From Nymphaea colorata (lineage: Eukaryota > Streptophyta > Magnoliopsida > Nymphaeales > Nymphaeaceae), in NCBI RefSeq assembly GCF_008831285.2, contig NC_045147.1:1390001-1454000 (forward strand): a stretch of DNA of 64,000 nucleotides, written 5' to 3'. The notes under the pieces were generated by a model. It was not told where the DNA came from. It saw only the letters and a program-made list of their open reading frames with translations, and searched no databases. Positions 12,440 through 25,260 of this stretch are shown in pieces; position 1 is the stretch's first letter, and each line of letters begins with the position of its first letter. Position numbers and translations under genes: made by a program.

Positions 12440-14204
12440 TGGTCACAGAACTGACATGTTATGAAGATGCTTGGGGAAAACAATAATAGGAGAAATCTAT
12501 GAAAAAAGAGATAGCGTCCATTGAAAGGAACGACACTTGGAAACTTGTAGATCTACCAGATAACTAAAATGTCATTGGTGTTAAAGGGATCTACAAAGTA
12601 AAATACAATGTTAATAAAAGCATGTAAAAATACAAAGCAAAACTTTTCGCAAAAGGGTATGCTCAAGAATATGAGATAGATTTTTCAAAAACATTTTTCA
12701 TATTGCATGTTTTAAAGCGATTAATATTATTTTGACATTAGCTGCTCATATGAAATGATTAGTTTTTCAATTTGATGTAAAATCAGTATTTTTAAATGGC
12801 TTCTTAAAAGAAAAAGTCTGTATTTGCCAACCATAAGGATTTATTATGGATGGACAAAACAATGATGTATACATGTTGAAAAAGGTTCCTTATGGCCTTA
12901 AGCAAGCATCACGAGCCTAGTATACAAGATTGGATGCATACTTAATGCACAATGGTTCTTACAAAAGTGAAAGTGGACCCATTTTATATGTGAAGAGAAT
13001 TATTATTGATGGACATTAGCTGCTAATATGAAATGGTTAGTTTTTCAATTTGATGTAAAATCAGTATTTTTAAATGACTTCTTAAAAGAAAAAGTTTGTA
13101 TTTTCCAACCATAAGGGTTTATTATTGATGGACAAAACAATGATGTATACATGTTGAAAAAGTCTCCTTATGGCCTTAAGCAAGCATCACGAGCCTAGTA
13201 TACAAGATTGGATGCATACTTAATGCACAATGGTTCTCACAAAAGTGCAAGTGGACCCACTTTATATGTGAAGGGAATAGGTAATGATGTTATTATAGTC
13301 TATGTCTATGTAGATGACATCATTTATGCAAGCTCCTCTAATAGCCTCATTAAAACATATAAGGCAAGCATAATGTGTTAATTTGATGTGTTAGATCTGG
13401 GATTGTTATATTATTTCCTTGGACTTCAGGTTCAACAGGCTGATGCTAGTATTTTTATTTCTCAAGAAAAAATTGCTTTAAATATGTTTGAGAAAATTAG
13501 TATTTCATCTTGCAAACCATGTTCCACTCCAATGAACACCAATGAAAAGTTAACTATAAATGATGGCAACATAAGAGCCGATGAGAAGTTATACAAGTGC
13601 TTAGTTGGGAAATTTGTGTACCTCGCATAGACAAGCCCAGATATTGTTTTTGGTTCGTCTAATCTCAAGGTTTACACATTGTTCATCAATATGTCATTTT
13701 GGTGCAACAAAGTGGATTCTCAGTTACATTGAATCAGCAACCAACTTTGAGAATAGTACCAATCTAATTCAAATTTTAAGTTAATTGGCTTGTTTGATGG
13801 TGATTGGGCTGGTTTTGTTGATGACAAGAAAAACACAAGTGGGTCTCCTTTTACCCTTGGCTTGGAAACTATGGCATGGATGTCAACAACAAGCAACTGC
13901 AGCTCTATCATCTTTTGAAGTACAATATGTTGCTACAATTACAACTGCATGTCAAGCAATCTGGATTCAAAGAATTTTGGTAGAGTTGCATCAAAAATAA
14001 GTTAAGACAGCAGTGTTATTTCATGACAATCATGCAAAAACTGTCATGAAAAAAAATCCAGCTATTGATGGAAGGACTAAATACATTGAGTTACGCCATC
14101 ACTTTATCCGTGAAGCTATTGCTGATGGAAAGATGATAAGAAAATATTATTCTGCAAATGATCAAGTTGAAGATGGATTTATAAAAGCACTTGGACATTC
14201 ATAG
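12440..14204 (+). pseudogene. copia reverse transcriptase-RNase H remnant
   Basis: From about 12500 the text reads EIASIERNDTWKLVDLP and then KAKLFAKGYAQEYEIDFSKT, the N-terminal signature of the copia RT (RVT_2). 'FQFDVKSVFLNG' and 'PYGLKQASRA' follow, both present twice because of the 278-bp duplication. The catalytic YVDD is intact at 13307-13318. Then comes 'LGLLYYFLGLQV' (open 13388-13630) and an RNase H end with 'IELRHHFIREAI' (open 14013-14204). Stops such as RA* for RAW and QP* for QPQG break the frame, so no enzyme can be made. Confidence 0.92.
12725..13278 (+). repeat. 278-bp tandem duplication inside copia RT
   Basis: 12725-13000 recurs at 13003-13278 with few mismatches. The shift is exactly 278 bases, measured at ACATTAGCTGCT (12735 and 13013) and at TGAAGRGAAT (12991 and 13269). 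The duplicated part encodes the 'FDVKSVFLNG ... PYGLKQASRA' region just before YVDD. 278 is not a multiple of three, so the duplication itself also shifts the frame. Confidence 0.95.
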
Positions 14205-14246
14205 TTCTTAAAATTCATATTGTATATTTTAATATCAAGTTTTGCA

Positions 14247-14257
14247 TCATGGAGGAG
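14247..14257 (+). other. Polypurine tract
   Basis: ATCATGGAGGAG lies directly before the 3' LTR start at 14258. GGAGGAG-type tracts are the usual plus-strand primer of plant copia elements. Confidence 0.8.
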
Positions 14258-14722
14258 TATTAGAATATGATGAAAATGGTTGGACATGCAAGGAGCTTAA
14301 AACTAATGCTATAGTAATGCACAATAATGCATACCGAAGTAAAAAAAATTAGGTACTACACTATTGTGTGGTAGTTTTATTTTTCAATATGGCCTAGCTA
14401 TGTCAATATGAGTTACCAAGGGTAATAACCATTATGGTTTATTGTTTCTTTTAATGTTTTTTAATATCATGAATGTATAAAATTTATGTCATTAGTTATG
14501 TCATCGTTATGATGGAAGTTAGGTCAGAGGTTATGGTCTTCAGGTAGCTTATAAATTGGTGCTTTAGTTTGTGTCATGTGCACCAAGTATAGGTTGTGCC
14601 AAGGTGGCCTTGTGGTGTCGTGAGTTGTATGGGTGCCTTCTTCGTCAAATACAAAAGTTGTTTTTCAATTTTATTATATACAACATGTAATATGGTGTTT
14701 CTTTTATCGTTTATTTTCAACA
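14258..14722 (+). repeat. 3' LTR of copia element
   Basis: 465 bp, collinear with 9405-9892 with small indels. It ends TTTTCAACA, followed at once by the target duplication TCTCT. The differences between the two LTRs are numerous enough to rule out a recent insertion. Confidence 0.93.
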
Positions 14723-14829
14723 TCTCTTTCTTAACTGACTTATCCTTGTCACAGCTACCTCATGAAATATCCTCGAGTATCCAACATTGAACATGCAAGT
14801 TAAGTTTTCTTAATCATAAAGATGATTTT

Positions 14830-17653
14830 GATGTTCTACTTATTCCCAAGATTGTTGTTAATCTTATCTTTGTTGCTAAAATTACAAATATCTCACAATT
14901 CTTTAGTTTTTTCTATTTTAAAGTCATGATTTTTCAGGTTAGGATAACAAAGAATGTTATTGGTAGAGGAGTCGAGCATGATGGCCTATACATTGTCAAG
15001 CAGCGGACTAATTCATTTTCCAGTCACAAGTCATCGAACATAGTTTTTAATTTGTCGCACTCACATCTTGGTCATACTCCATATAGGATTTTGAAATTTA
15101 TGCTTCACGAGTTATCTTACATTGATCTAGCTTGGGATGCTTGTGAACTTGCTAAAGCTACTTGCTTCCCTTTCAAGAAATATTCTAGAAATAAAAAGTT
15201 GTCTCATTAGTCCATTTTAATGTTTGGAGTCCGGCCTCAATTGAGTCTATGTTTAGTTTATTATTGAAAAAAAATTGTGTGTGACTATTTGTCTTAAAGT
15301 ATAAGCATGAGGTAGCTAAGGTTTCCAGAGGCTTTTACAGTATAGTAGTTACTCAATTTGGTTTGACAATTAAAATTGTTACATCTGACAATAGCAGAGA
15401 ATATATAAATAATGTGTTGAATGTTTTCTAAAGTAAATAGAATTATGCTATAGAACACTTATGTCGATACTCCCCAACAAAATGGGGTTGCTGAACACAA
15501 ATGTAGACATCTCCTCACTGTTGCTCATTCTATTATTTTTATATGATTGTTCTTCAAATGATTTAGGTTGAACTATTTTCCAAACTCTGATGATCCTACG
15601 AAAGAGAAAAAAAATCACTAATCATGTTGAGGTGTTTGGTTGCAAGTGCTTCATTTACATTCAAGAAAGCATGCACAATAAGCTTGAATTGTCAGCCATC
15701 AAACATTTTTTTGTGGCGTATTATGCTTCAAAGAAAGGATTTAAATGTTCTGATCTGGTCACCAAATACCTGTCCATATCTCAAGACATCAAATTCTATG
15801 AAAGGGAACCATATTTTATGAAACATATCACTTAAAACATGAAAGCAATTTATGAGAAGAGCTCAAAAATGAACATTATTCTTTTGATTCTCAATTTCTC
15901 CATTGACGCAAAACCCCAGTCTATTGAGGGCACTAACTCCAACACCACGACTAATGAGACTAGTGAAGCTACACCCATGATGGAGCTTATTGTTGTTGAA
16001 GAACCAACACATCAATTCCAGAGTGATAGATAACGTAGGTGCTCAAGTTGAATGTCCATACCTCCTTAATGGAGACACTATTACTTCTAGTGTAACCATT
16101 CAGAGTTGTGGCTAACTCTATAGAAGAGTGATATGATTTCAATAGACTTGGAAAAGGCTATAGAACTTTCATGACTAGTGATTGTGATCACAATGAACCC
16201 TCATCATTTGAGGAAGCTTTCAAAGAACTCAAGTGGAAAGGGGCAAGGAATGAGGAGTTGAAAGGATTAGAGAAAAATAAAATTTGGACATAGTTTCATT
16301 ATCTCTAGGGAATACTATAGTAGTGTGTCATTGGATATATAAAAGCACAGACAACAGTGTTGGATCAGTGGAAAAATACAAGGGAGACTTTTTGCTAAAG
16401 GGTAATGTAGAAAGAAGGAATTGAATTCACTTAGACTTTACCCCTATAGCCAAGATGAGCTCTATTTGGATCATGTTATTAGTACCTACAAATAAAATCT
16501 AGGGCATTCTGCAATTGGATGTAAAAATGTATTCCTTTAGGGAGAATTAGAAGAGGAAGTCTATAGGAATCCCCTCTAGCATACAACCATGATATTAGAA
16601 ATGTATGTAATTTGTTATAAAAATCTATGTATGGTCTAAAACAATCTGTCCGAGTCTGGTTTTCGAAGTGGAATATTATTCTTATTGAATGGGATTCAAA
16701 CATAGTGTTGTCAATTATGCCATGTTTATATATCATACTAATCATGGAACTAAGACATTATTGGTCTACAAATATGATATCATAGTGGCATGAGATGATA
16801 GACATTTGATACAAGTTGTTGAAAACATTATTCACACCAAGTTTGAGAGCAAGAACCTTGGGAAGCTATAGTATTTTCTGGGTATTGAAGTGGTTCATTA
16901 TGATAATGTTCTTTTTCTATGCCAAAGAAAATATACATTGGACCTCCTAAAAGACACAGCAAAATTAGAATGCAAAGTTGTGGACACTCCTCTAGAAACA
17001 AATAGTAAACTGAGAAAATATGATAGGGAGTTGATTGAGGGTGTTGAGAGGTTTCAACATTTAATATGAAAGCCCATCTATTAAACTGTCACCCATCCTG
17101 ATATATCCTATGCAATTAGTGTTATTGGCCAGTTCATGCATCAACCTAGAACAATTCATATGGAAGCAGCTTATAGGATCTATGATATCTGAAAGAAGTC
17201 TAGGCAAAGGTATCCTCATCTTGACTTTTGATGGGTTTGCAAATGCCGACTGGACTGGTGACCCCAATGATAGAAGGCCAACTATAGGGTTCTATACATT
17301 TCATGGAGGAAATCTTATCACTTGAAAAAGTAAAAAAACAACTTATGGTTTCTCGATCTAGTGCGGAGGCCAAGCATAAGGCTATGGCATCTTGCACTAG
17401 TGAGTTTATTTAGATTAAGTCTTTGCTGTGAACTAGGCTATGGAGCTCAAATTTCGCAATGTAGCTGCTATATATACATTAGTGTGAACCATGTGTTTCA
17501 TGAGAGGATTAAACATATATATGTGGATGATAGAAATTGCTACATCTCATATTAGTAGTGAAGACCAACCATTAAACCTTTGCATTGTCAACAATACATG
17601 AAGATGATTGACAAAGTGGGGTAAATTAGCAACTGCACTCTAACCTAAGAGAG
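14830..17653 (+). mobile_element. Older copia pol remnant
   Basis: A second, more decayed copia of a different lineage. The open frame 14926-15210 resembles the GAG-pre-integrase region ('IGRGVEHDGLYIV', 'SHLGHTPYRILKFML', 'CELAKAT'). Near 15475-15500 'TPQQNGVAEHKCRHLL' is the integrase 'PQQNGVAERKHRHLL' motif. Near 16860-16890 'LGKL-YFLGIEV' follows a ruined catalytic box (YVDD read as VA*DD). At 17110-17325 'ADWTGDPNDRRPTIGF' is the RNase H signature, and near 17500 'FHERIKHIYVDDRN' is the 3' block. Frames break throughout. No 5' part was found left of 9404. Confidence 0.85.
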
Positions 17654-17800
17654 TGTTTCCTATATATTTTACTGTTATCCTTATCCTCTCTTTCCTTTTG
17701 TTTGTTCTAGTTTCCATATTAGCAATTTTTACATATTAGTGCCCTTGAGAGTTCTAGAAAAAATCTCTCGTATCGCCTACATGGGATGTGGTGAATGATT
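17654..17800 (+). repeat. Possible LTR start of the older copia
   Basis: The coding remnant ends at an 'ACCTAAGAGAG' purine-rich run, followed by TGTTTCCTATATATTTTACTG. This fits the copia end pattern 'TTGAGGGGGAGTGTTA'. No partner LTR was found, so the right limit is not defined. Confidence 0.35.
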
Positions 17801-18779
17801 AATTAATGTGGGAACTTGTCACTATGGATGTAGGCAACAATGCAGAACCACATAAGTTACTAGACTAAGGAGGGTGGCCTTTACAAAAATGTGTTTTCTC
17901 CACTAATCTTATACTATTTCTTGAAATATCAATGGTTCCTAAATCAGCCCATATGAGTGTCTTTGTGAGAAGACTAGATTAGTGGAAATATTGACATTTA
18001 GCGAAAACGTGCTAATCAAATTGCTTTGTCTACTGCAATTCAAAATCACTGCTTTCTTAATGGGAATATGAAGCCAACACTCAACTACTAAATAGTTCAT
18101 TCCCATTACAACTTGCACAAGAGGCTGAGTTGACCACCTATCAAGCTATAATCTAACATGGGTTTTGTCTCCAGTTTGCTAAGGTGTTTTTAATACTTGG
18201 TTTGTTCTTTTGTACTAAAGATGTTTTCAGTACTTTCATGAACATTTAAACCCGTAACTCCTTGTTGGGCATTTTTGTTAGTAATGTTGAGATATATTCT
18301 TCTACTCTCTCTTTGTGGCTCCCCACCATGTCCATGCACTGTAGCCTACTTGGTAAACCTTCACCATGTTTAGACTCAATACATGAAATGAAATTGATTT
18401 CATTTACTCAATAGGCCCTATATCTATCGGATGAGGAGTACTTCTTTGATCACCTGATGGAGATTTCGTTTGGTTAGCAAGACAAATTCCTACTGCCCAA
18501 GTTAGAGCCAGAAACCCCTTTATCCCCTGCCCCTAAGGTCCAAGTCTATGATGGTGAGTGGGTTGTAGCATATGCCATACCTTGACTAGTATCTCACACC
18601 CCTCCCAGCCACTCATTGACATGTTAACTCACTTGCAACCCATGGAATTATGCCCAGATAGGTCTTCACTTGTACTGTTATGTGCTTGCAATCTTGATCA
18701 CACCTTGTGGGTTTAGATTTGGTATTATTATCAAATATAACTCCCTCTCTCTCTCTCTCTCTCTTTGAACAACTTGGTC
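17801..18779. other. Intergenic, nothing recognised
   Basis: No coding motif or terminal repeat was seen. A CT microsatellite lies at 18744-18764. Confidence 0.4.
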
Positions 18780-20800
18780 ATTTGAAGTGCAATCAATGCC
18801 CAACATTAACCACTCTCATCAATAGTCTACCACTCTAAGAATTGTCTAACATTAAGCAATTAGGTCATTTCTCAGCTTTACAAGACCTCATGAGTTGTTA
18901 GATTCTACTCATAGGGTTTCCTCAACTCATGGTCAGCTCAGTATAACATGATCAGCTCACTGTGACCATGCACCTACCAATCTTAGAGCAACAAGACGAT
19001 GTCAAGCTGAGATGAGACAAACATAAGCTGTCCTTAGTGCATACAAAATATTTTTTCAGTTACTTTCAATTTCAAAATCCAGATTTGAGTTGAAGAGCTT
19101 TGACCTAAAATCAAAGTAACACTCTCTCACCAGCTTTAGGAGGTTCGAGCTATAAGTTTCACAATCTACATCATCTCAACTCGTGTCGAGCTAGGATCAT
19201 ATTCTCTAATATGTAATCTGAGTATTTCGGACTTTAATTTCAGTTCATTCATTTGAATTTGAGTTTAATTTGCATTTTACCGATTTACTAAGATTTGTCC
19301 AATTCTTGGCACCTAGTTCCAATGTAGCTCAATCTTTCGAGTTGAATTCTGATCAATTTGGACATCAATTTCTCAATTTCTTTGTACTGTTGTGATTAGT
19401 AACTTTCAAGAGAGTATTTACAGCTATGGATCAGACAGAAATAGAAGTCTAGAGTTTCCATTTTGCCTTGCATAGCTTCAGAAAAGTGGTATTTTGATAT
19501 CCGTAAAAATTGAATTTTGAGTTTTGCATGGGCAAATGAGGTCATTTCTCTACCAATTCACAAGATTCTTTATTTTTATCATGTGCATGTCCTATTGTGA
19601 TCAATTCACTTACATGACTCACCGATTTGATTATAGGACTAGGGGTATTTTTGTCATTTACCACTATATGCATAATTTTCATGAAACCTAAATTGGGAGC
19701 CACATGAACCTAAGTTAGAATTTCATACATGTTTACATAAACCCAGTAGGCTCGTGTCCAGGCTGACCCACCTTAAATTTTCACTAAATAAGGGTTTTCA
19801 AAAAGAGCACACAGGTTGAGCTCATTAAACTTGTTCCCAACCAACGTCTCTGTCTATTTTCAAAACTAAACCCAATATAGTTCTAGTACTAGTGATCGAG
19901 CTAGCTCCAGGTTCACACTATTTTCTGATCGAGATCTCATGTCCAATTTTGATATGTGGAACTCATATCCAAATCTCATACTTGTGATTTGATGTGAACA
20001 CCCAAAATTTTCATAAGTTTGAATGACCATTTTATCCTTCACCACTTTCCAATTTGATTTTCAAAGACCAAATTTCAAGCACAAAGGGCCATTTCTTAGC
20101 CAAGCGAACACTTTTTATACCAACATTGAATACCTAGATATAGATCACCCCTACATCCTGGAACGTTGACCTGTTAAGTAGAAATTTTTCATCAAATTTT
20201 TAAAAATTTCCTAACATCTAAGCAATTAAGCCATTTCTCAACTTTACACAACCCCAAGAGTCATTAGAGTTTGCTCACTAGGGAACCATTAGCCTACAAC
20301 CAGCACACTCTAACTTATGCAGCTCACTAGGACCTAGCACTTGCCAATTCTAGAACATTGGCACCAAGTTAATCCAAACGGAACCAGGACTATGTTTGTG
20401 ATGTGTGAATCAACCTTCTCTTACTTTAGTTTGAGTTCATTCATTTCGGTTTGGGTTCTCAAGGCCCCAAAGCTTTTTCTTCTCTCCTGTTTTTCATGGG
20501 TTTGAGTTGAATTTGACTTCGACCCAATAGAGTGAGTTGAAACCAAGCTAAGATCAAGTTTATCATGTATAAATCAAGTTTTTTTTTTATTTGTTTGACT
20601 TCAATTCATCTCGGTTTAGTTCAAATCAGCTTGGAGTACTTTTTTCTTCTATTTTGAAGGGTTTGACCAGAATTTGAGCTCATCCTGATAGAGTGGAGCT
20701 AAAATGAGTTGGGATTATGTCTATCATATAAAAATCAATACTCCCTTAGTTTGGTTTGAATCCATTCCTTTCAGTTTGAGTTTAATTATCTTTATGTTTC
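18780..20800. repeat. Dispersed noncoding repeat, copy 1 (partly tandem)
   Basis: A long noncoding stretch with recurring phrases (AGCTCACT, GAGCTAGGATCAT, CAATTCTTGGCACCTAGTT, TTTCCATTTTGCC). It shares them in the same order with 23690-25260 and 62690-64000. Its own opening (AAGCAATTAGGTCATTTCTCAGCTTTACA near 18855) recurs near 20218 as AAGCAATTAAGCCATTTCTCAACTTTACA, so a second partial unit follows about 1.36 kb later. No open frames. Probably the noncoding body of an old retroelement or a satellite-like family; the ends are not defined. Confidence 0.5.
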
Positions 20801-22742
20801 AAAGGTTGTGGAGCTCATTCTTAGTACTTGCTACCTCTGTATGTTCATAGGAAAATCCCACCATCTACAGGAACTTTAATTTCTAAAAAGAGGTGAGAGA
20901 GAAGAAGATGGTGAAGCTTCTAGAGAAATAATGAATATCCACTTTCATCTCGAATTCTTTGTGCATTCATGCTCAAGTAATGGATCAGTTCCATTGGATT
21001 TGTCTCTAGATGGTCTTCACCATAAAGTATCTTAATTCTAGCATCAAGGACTATCTCCTCTCTTCTTCTACCTTTATGAAGTTGCAAGCTGCTATTGCCA
21101 CAACATTGAGTGTCATTTTGGCAACAATTATTTCCTCGTGTTTCCCTTGATGTGCTTCAATATCAGAGTGTTCATTGTAATTGTGGTTGGGTTTATGCTC
21201 CGCTATCTAGTCCTAAGAGGCATTGATGTTGCCATTATCACTGTCATTCTTGGTGAGAGTGTTTGAGCCTATGTGTGATATCTCGATGGTTTTCCATGAT
21301 CCATTTATCTTTTGCTGCCTTATGTTTATAATTCCATTGCCTATGGTATTCTACCTTCATTTTAATTTGTTTTTTCTTCATTCATATGTACATGTAAAAA
21401 ATTGGGATTGATGAAAACAGGGGAAAATATTCTACTTTATTTGCATGTTTTATTTCATTTATATGTTTCCTTGGGGTTTTTTTATTTCCTTTGGAGTTTG
21501 TGTGAATCAACAATTAAGTAGATCGTCATAGCTAATTTTCACCATTTTATTAGCCTAGTAATGTCTCGGTCCTAATGGAGGCTCCTAGTTGAGAAGTTTG
21601 CAATTCTTTGTTCCAAGGTACAGTTGTATATTTCAGTTCTCTTGCTTGCCAAAAGTTCAACATTATGTGTTGGTTCATTATCTGGTGTCTTGGTTGGAAA
21701 AGTATAAAGTGAGGTCTAGTATTTAAAATGTATAGGAAAAAGGACTCTTTCAAAGTGCAAATTGATGTTTTTTCCTATCCAATTTACCTTAAAAATTCAG
21801 CATTCATTTCTATCAACATGTTATACACAGCCTTTTTTTTCTTCATTGAAAAATTTAATGGAACCTTTCTATGTTTTAAATATTTGTTCTGGATCATAAT
21901 ATTCTTTGTTTTTTCATGGGATTTAGTTGCACTTTTTTATCTAGTTTTCTGGTTTTTTTCTAAATGACTTGCTTTACCAATGTTCTTTTTCAATGGTGTC
22001 AGTCTTAAGATTATCGAGCTGACCTATAGAAACACACACTTTTTCAGCAAGAAACAAGATTTATTTGATGAAGAACATAAGGAGAGGCTCTTAGATGCAA
22101 CGTGCACATAGATAGCAAGTGAAGAGGGGTTGGATTTGCAGTTAGCATGTAGACTATATTCCCATTTGCAGCTGGAGAGTTTACTAGATAAATCTTGACA
22201 AGTTTATGTTCTTCAATTCCTTGTTTCAAAGCTTGCCTTGTAAGAAGAGTGATTTCATAAATGAATGAAAATTGAAAAAACTAAGTGGAATGTGAATGAG
22301 GCTAAGTCTATGTGGTTCAAGTATCCATCCTTTCCACCTTCAACTACAACAGCTTACATGGCCACTTAAGATACATGTTCATGAGAATCATTCCTCTCAC
22401 AACTAATTCATCACATATTTATATAGACATGATAAAATGGGGCTTCTACTCATGGATGCAATTTATAAACATGTTAGTCTCATTTGGCTTCATCTTGCCA
22501 GTGGAAAGGAATGATTGTCACAAGGCATCATTGAAAATTGCTTCAATCGTATTTCAACAAAATTTTGATAGTGGTGCCTTTTTAATTGTTTTCAGGATTT
22601 TAGAACCATTAGTCTCATGAATGGGAGCTGCTTTACTACAAAGATATAAGACGTCTGTTGTTGCAAACTACCTACTTAATTTTTGTGATTCTCTACATAC
22701 ATGTATTTTCTCACCAACTTCAATTGGCATCTAGACGTATGC

Positions 22743-22773
<31 letters not shown>

Positions 22774-23689
22774 GATATACATATATATAAGAGAGAGAGA
22801 GTGTGTCGGAGACAAAGAAAGAGATAGGTTCTTTTTGCTTCTCATTAGAATAATTGTTATTGCTTTCAAATGAATTATATGATTGGATAATTGCTTTTAA
22901 AAACTACATTCACTATGTAGTAGGTGGTCCAATAGAATTATGGTTCAAAAGAAAGGAATGCATTGGTTGAGATTGTTATCTATATAACCAATGTTGGTTC
23001 AATAGATCATAGCTGCTATAAGTGTTGCATTTGTCATAATCTAATATTATAGCTTGCATAGGTGTATCAGTTTCGTTGAAAAGTTGATGACTATTAAAGG
23101 TCAACTTCAGCTCTTTCTCTTTGACATTTTTCTTTTGTGCCAAAGGAAGTGGAAGCAGAGGCTGTAGAAAAGCAAAGGGTCGCAATGAGGCTAAATTAAA
23201 GAGAGCATGCCTATTTGTTCAACTAAAGCTAGATCCAAATAGTTTTCATGATAATGGTGAATGCATTTTCATTTGTACATACTCTAATTGCCACTTTAAG
23301 CTTATAGACTACATTATCTAGTTTATGAAACTGTTACATGGTTACTCATGCATTAGTTCTTTATTATTCTTGCTTCTGATTGAATTCACTTGGACAATCA
23401 TTTTCATGCGTGCAATCCCATCTTATGCATTAATAGTTGACTATCTTTATTTTCTAGACATATTAGTTGGCCCTAAAGTCATGAATGATTGACACTTTTC
23501 TCATATTGTTTGTACATTGATGACTAAAATGCTAACATGTCCAACTAATCACGTATACAAGTGGAACATTGCTGTTGATAGAAACTCCTTTACATGTGCA
23601 AAAACACTCCAAAAGTTTCACTTAGAATATGTTTCATGTTACCCTTAGTATATTCTCTCTCGACATTATTTTTAAATTAATTTTCCAAA
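20801..23689. other. Intergenic, no gene recognised
   Basis: AT-rich. Open frames (for example 21728-21967 and 22312-22620) are rich in Phe/Leu/Ile from T-rich text and show no family motif. A TG tract lies at 22746-22773, followed by short TA and GA tracts. Confidence 0.4.
22746..22801. repeat. Microsatellite (TG)n-(TA)n-(GA)n
   Basis: TG repeat 22746-22773, short TA repeat, then GA repeat to about 22801. Confidence 0.9.
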
Positions 23690-25260
23690 AGCTTCAACTG
23701 TGCTGACCTCTCACCTACAATAGGCTTTAAGCTATCTCCTCACCTACAATAGGCTTTAAGCTATTCCACTTAGGTACCAAACACCTACAGTCTAGCTAAG
23801 TCAGGACTTGCTAGGTTGCAGATCTATAAAAATATCATTTCACCATCATCTTTAGAGAACTTCAGGAGAAACTGAGAATTATCTAGAACAATCTTAATTA
23901 GGCTATTTCCCAGTTCAATATACTTGAAGGAGGTGTCAGAGTTAGCTAGCCAGGTCACCCCAACATAAGTGAACTCACTTAAGCCTAACCCTTGCCACTT
24001 TTATCTCACCCTACATCCAAAGACCAGACCAAGTTCAAGATAGGTTCACGTTAGTGGAAATTGACTAAGACATAATTTACTTTGAGTTGCAAAGGATAGA
24101 TATTAGTTCTAAACTGACTTGTTTGTTACCACTTCAGCAATGTCTTGCTTATTTTGAGCTCAACTACATCAAGCTAGCTTGAGCCAAGCTAGGATCATTT
24201 CTGCTTCATGCTTAGATCTGTCCTTACAAAGCTTGATTTGAGTTTAGTCATCTATAACTCAGTTCATTTGCTGCTTCACAAATTCACTAAATTTGGCTAG
24301 TTCCCGACACTTAGTTAAGCACTCAGCTTACAATTTGAGCTTATTTTTAGCCAAATATGATATGGATGTTCAGATTTCATCATTCATCTAAGATCAGAAA
24401 CAATTCAGGATAGTACTTTCAGCTTTAGTTGGAGTAGATGTGCTCAAAATTATTGATTTCCCATTATGCTTTCCATTTCACTTATGTTGTTCATCATTTG
24501 AGTACTTATAATTTTAGGAAAATGTGATTTTTTTAGCAAATCTCTTGAAATGCTAAACATAATCTATTTATGACTATGCCCATGATATGGCATTTTCTTG
24601 ATATGAACCTAGGACCTATGCATCATATATCTAATTGCAATGCCTACCTGATCCCATGTTAATCACCCTAGGCTTGTGGGACCACAACTAAGCTTCAAGG
24701 TGCTCACACTTGGACAAAAAGGTTTAAACTGACCAATGCCCACTGTCAACTTAACTTGAACCCACTTTCTTCTAACCCCCTAAAAACTAAATCTAGCATG
24801 AGGTTAAAACCAACCTAGTCCTAATCCAGCCTCAACCTACCAATCCTAGTTTCTATCATCCTGAACACAAGCTCAACCTAGTCTAGACCTAAATTGTGCC
24901 CAATTCATTGAATTGAACCCAACAAGTTTGAACCCACCTAGCCCATAATGAATGTAGGTGGAGCACACCCTCCACTTAAGATCTTCAAAATCTTCTTTTT
25001 AGAATTATTTGTCACATTCCAGGTCTATGATTTGCATTTATTGGATCCAACTTTCATTTTCAAACTTTTGACCTAGATCTTTGATCCAAATCATTCATCA
25101 TATTTATGATTCACATTTTAAAACTTCCACTGGATCAAGATCATGGTTTGGATGCCCATTTTCAATTCCAGTCCAAGTTCTAGATACATTGAACCTAGGC
25201 ACTTCCCTTTTTGGCACCAAAGTCAAGAGCTTTGTAAATGAAATATATGATTTACATCTC
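23690..25260. repeat. Dispersed noncoding repeat, copy 2
   Basis: Shares ordered phrases with copy 1 and copy 3: GAGCTCAACTACATCAAGC, GCCAAGCTAGGATCAT, TAGTTCCCGACACTTAGTT, TTCCCATTATGCTTTCCAT. No coding capacity was seen. A 29-bp exact tandem duplication sits near its left edge (23710 and 23739). Confidence 0.5.
23710..23765. repeat. 29-bp tandem duplication
   Basis: CTCACCTACAATAGGC followed by TTTAAGCTAT occurs at 23710 and again at 23739, identical over its length. The near identity suggests a recent slippage event inside an old repeat. Confidence 0.9.

Larger units (their letters stand above)
9405..14722 (+). mobile_element. Ty1/copia LTR retrotransposon, structurally complete, inactive
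   Basis: A 5318-bp element flanked by the 5-bp target duplication TCTCT (9400-9404 and 14723-14727). It has two LTRs, a primer site matching initiator-Met tRNA, gag with zinc knuckle, integrase, reverse transcriptase with YVDD, RNase H and a polypurine tract, in copia order (integrase before RT). All frames are broken. Many stops are TAG or TAA where TGG, CAA or CAG is expected, consistent with decay of methylated cytosines. The RT carries a 278-bp tandem duplication. The right flank leads shortly into an older copia remnant, so this may be a nested insertion. Confidence 0.95.

Noticed and set aside
22712-22870. Short ORF rich in Cys-Val and Arg-Glu
   Set aside because: It is a translation of TG, TA and GA dinucleotide repeats.
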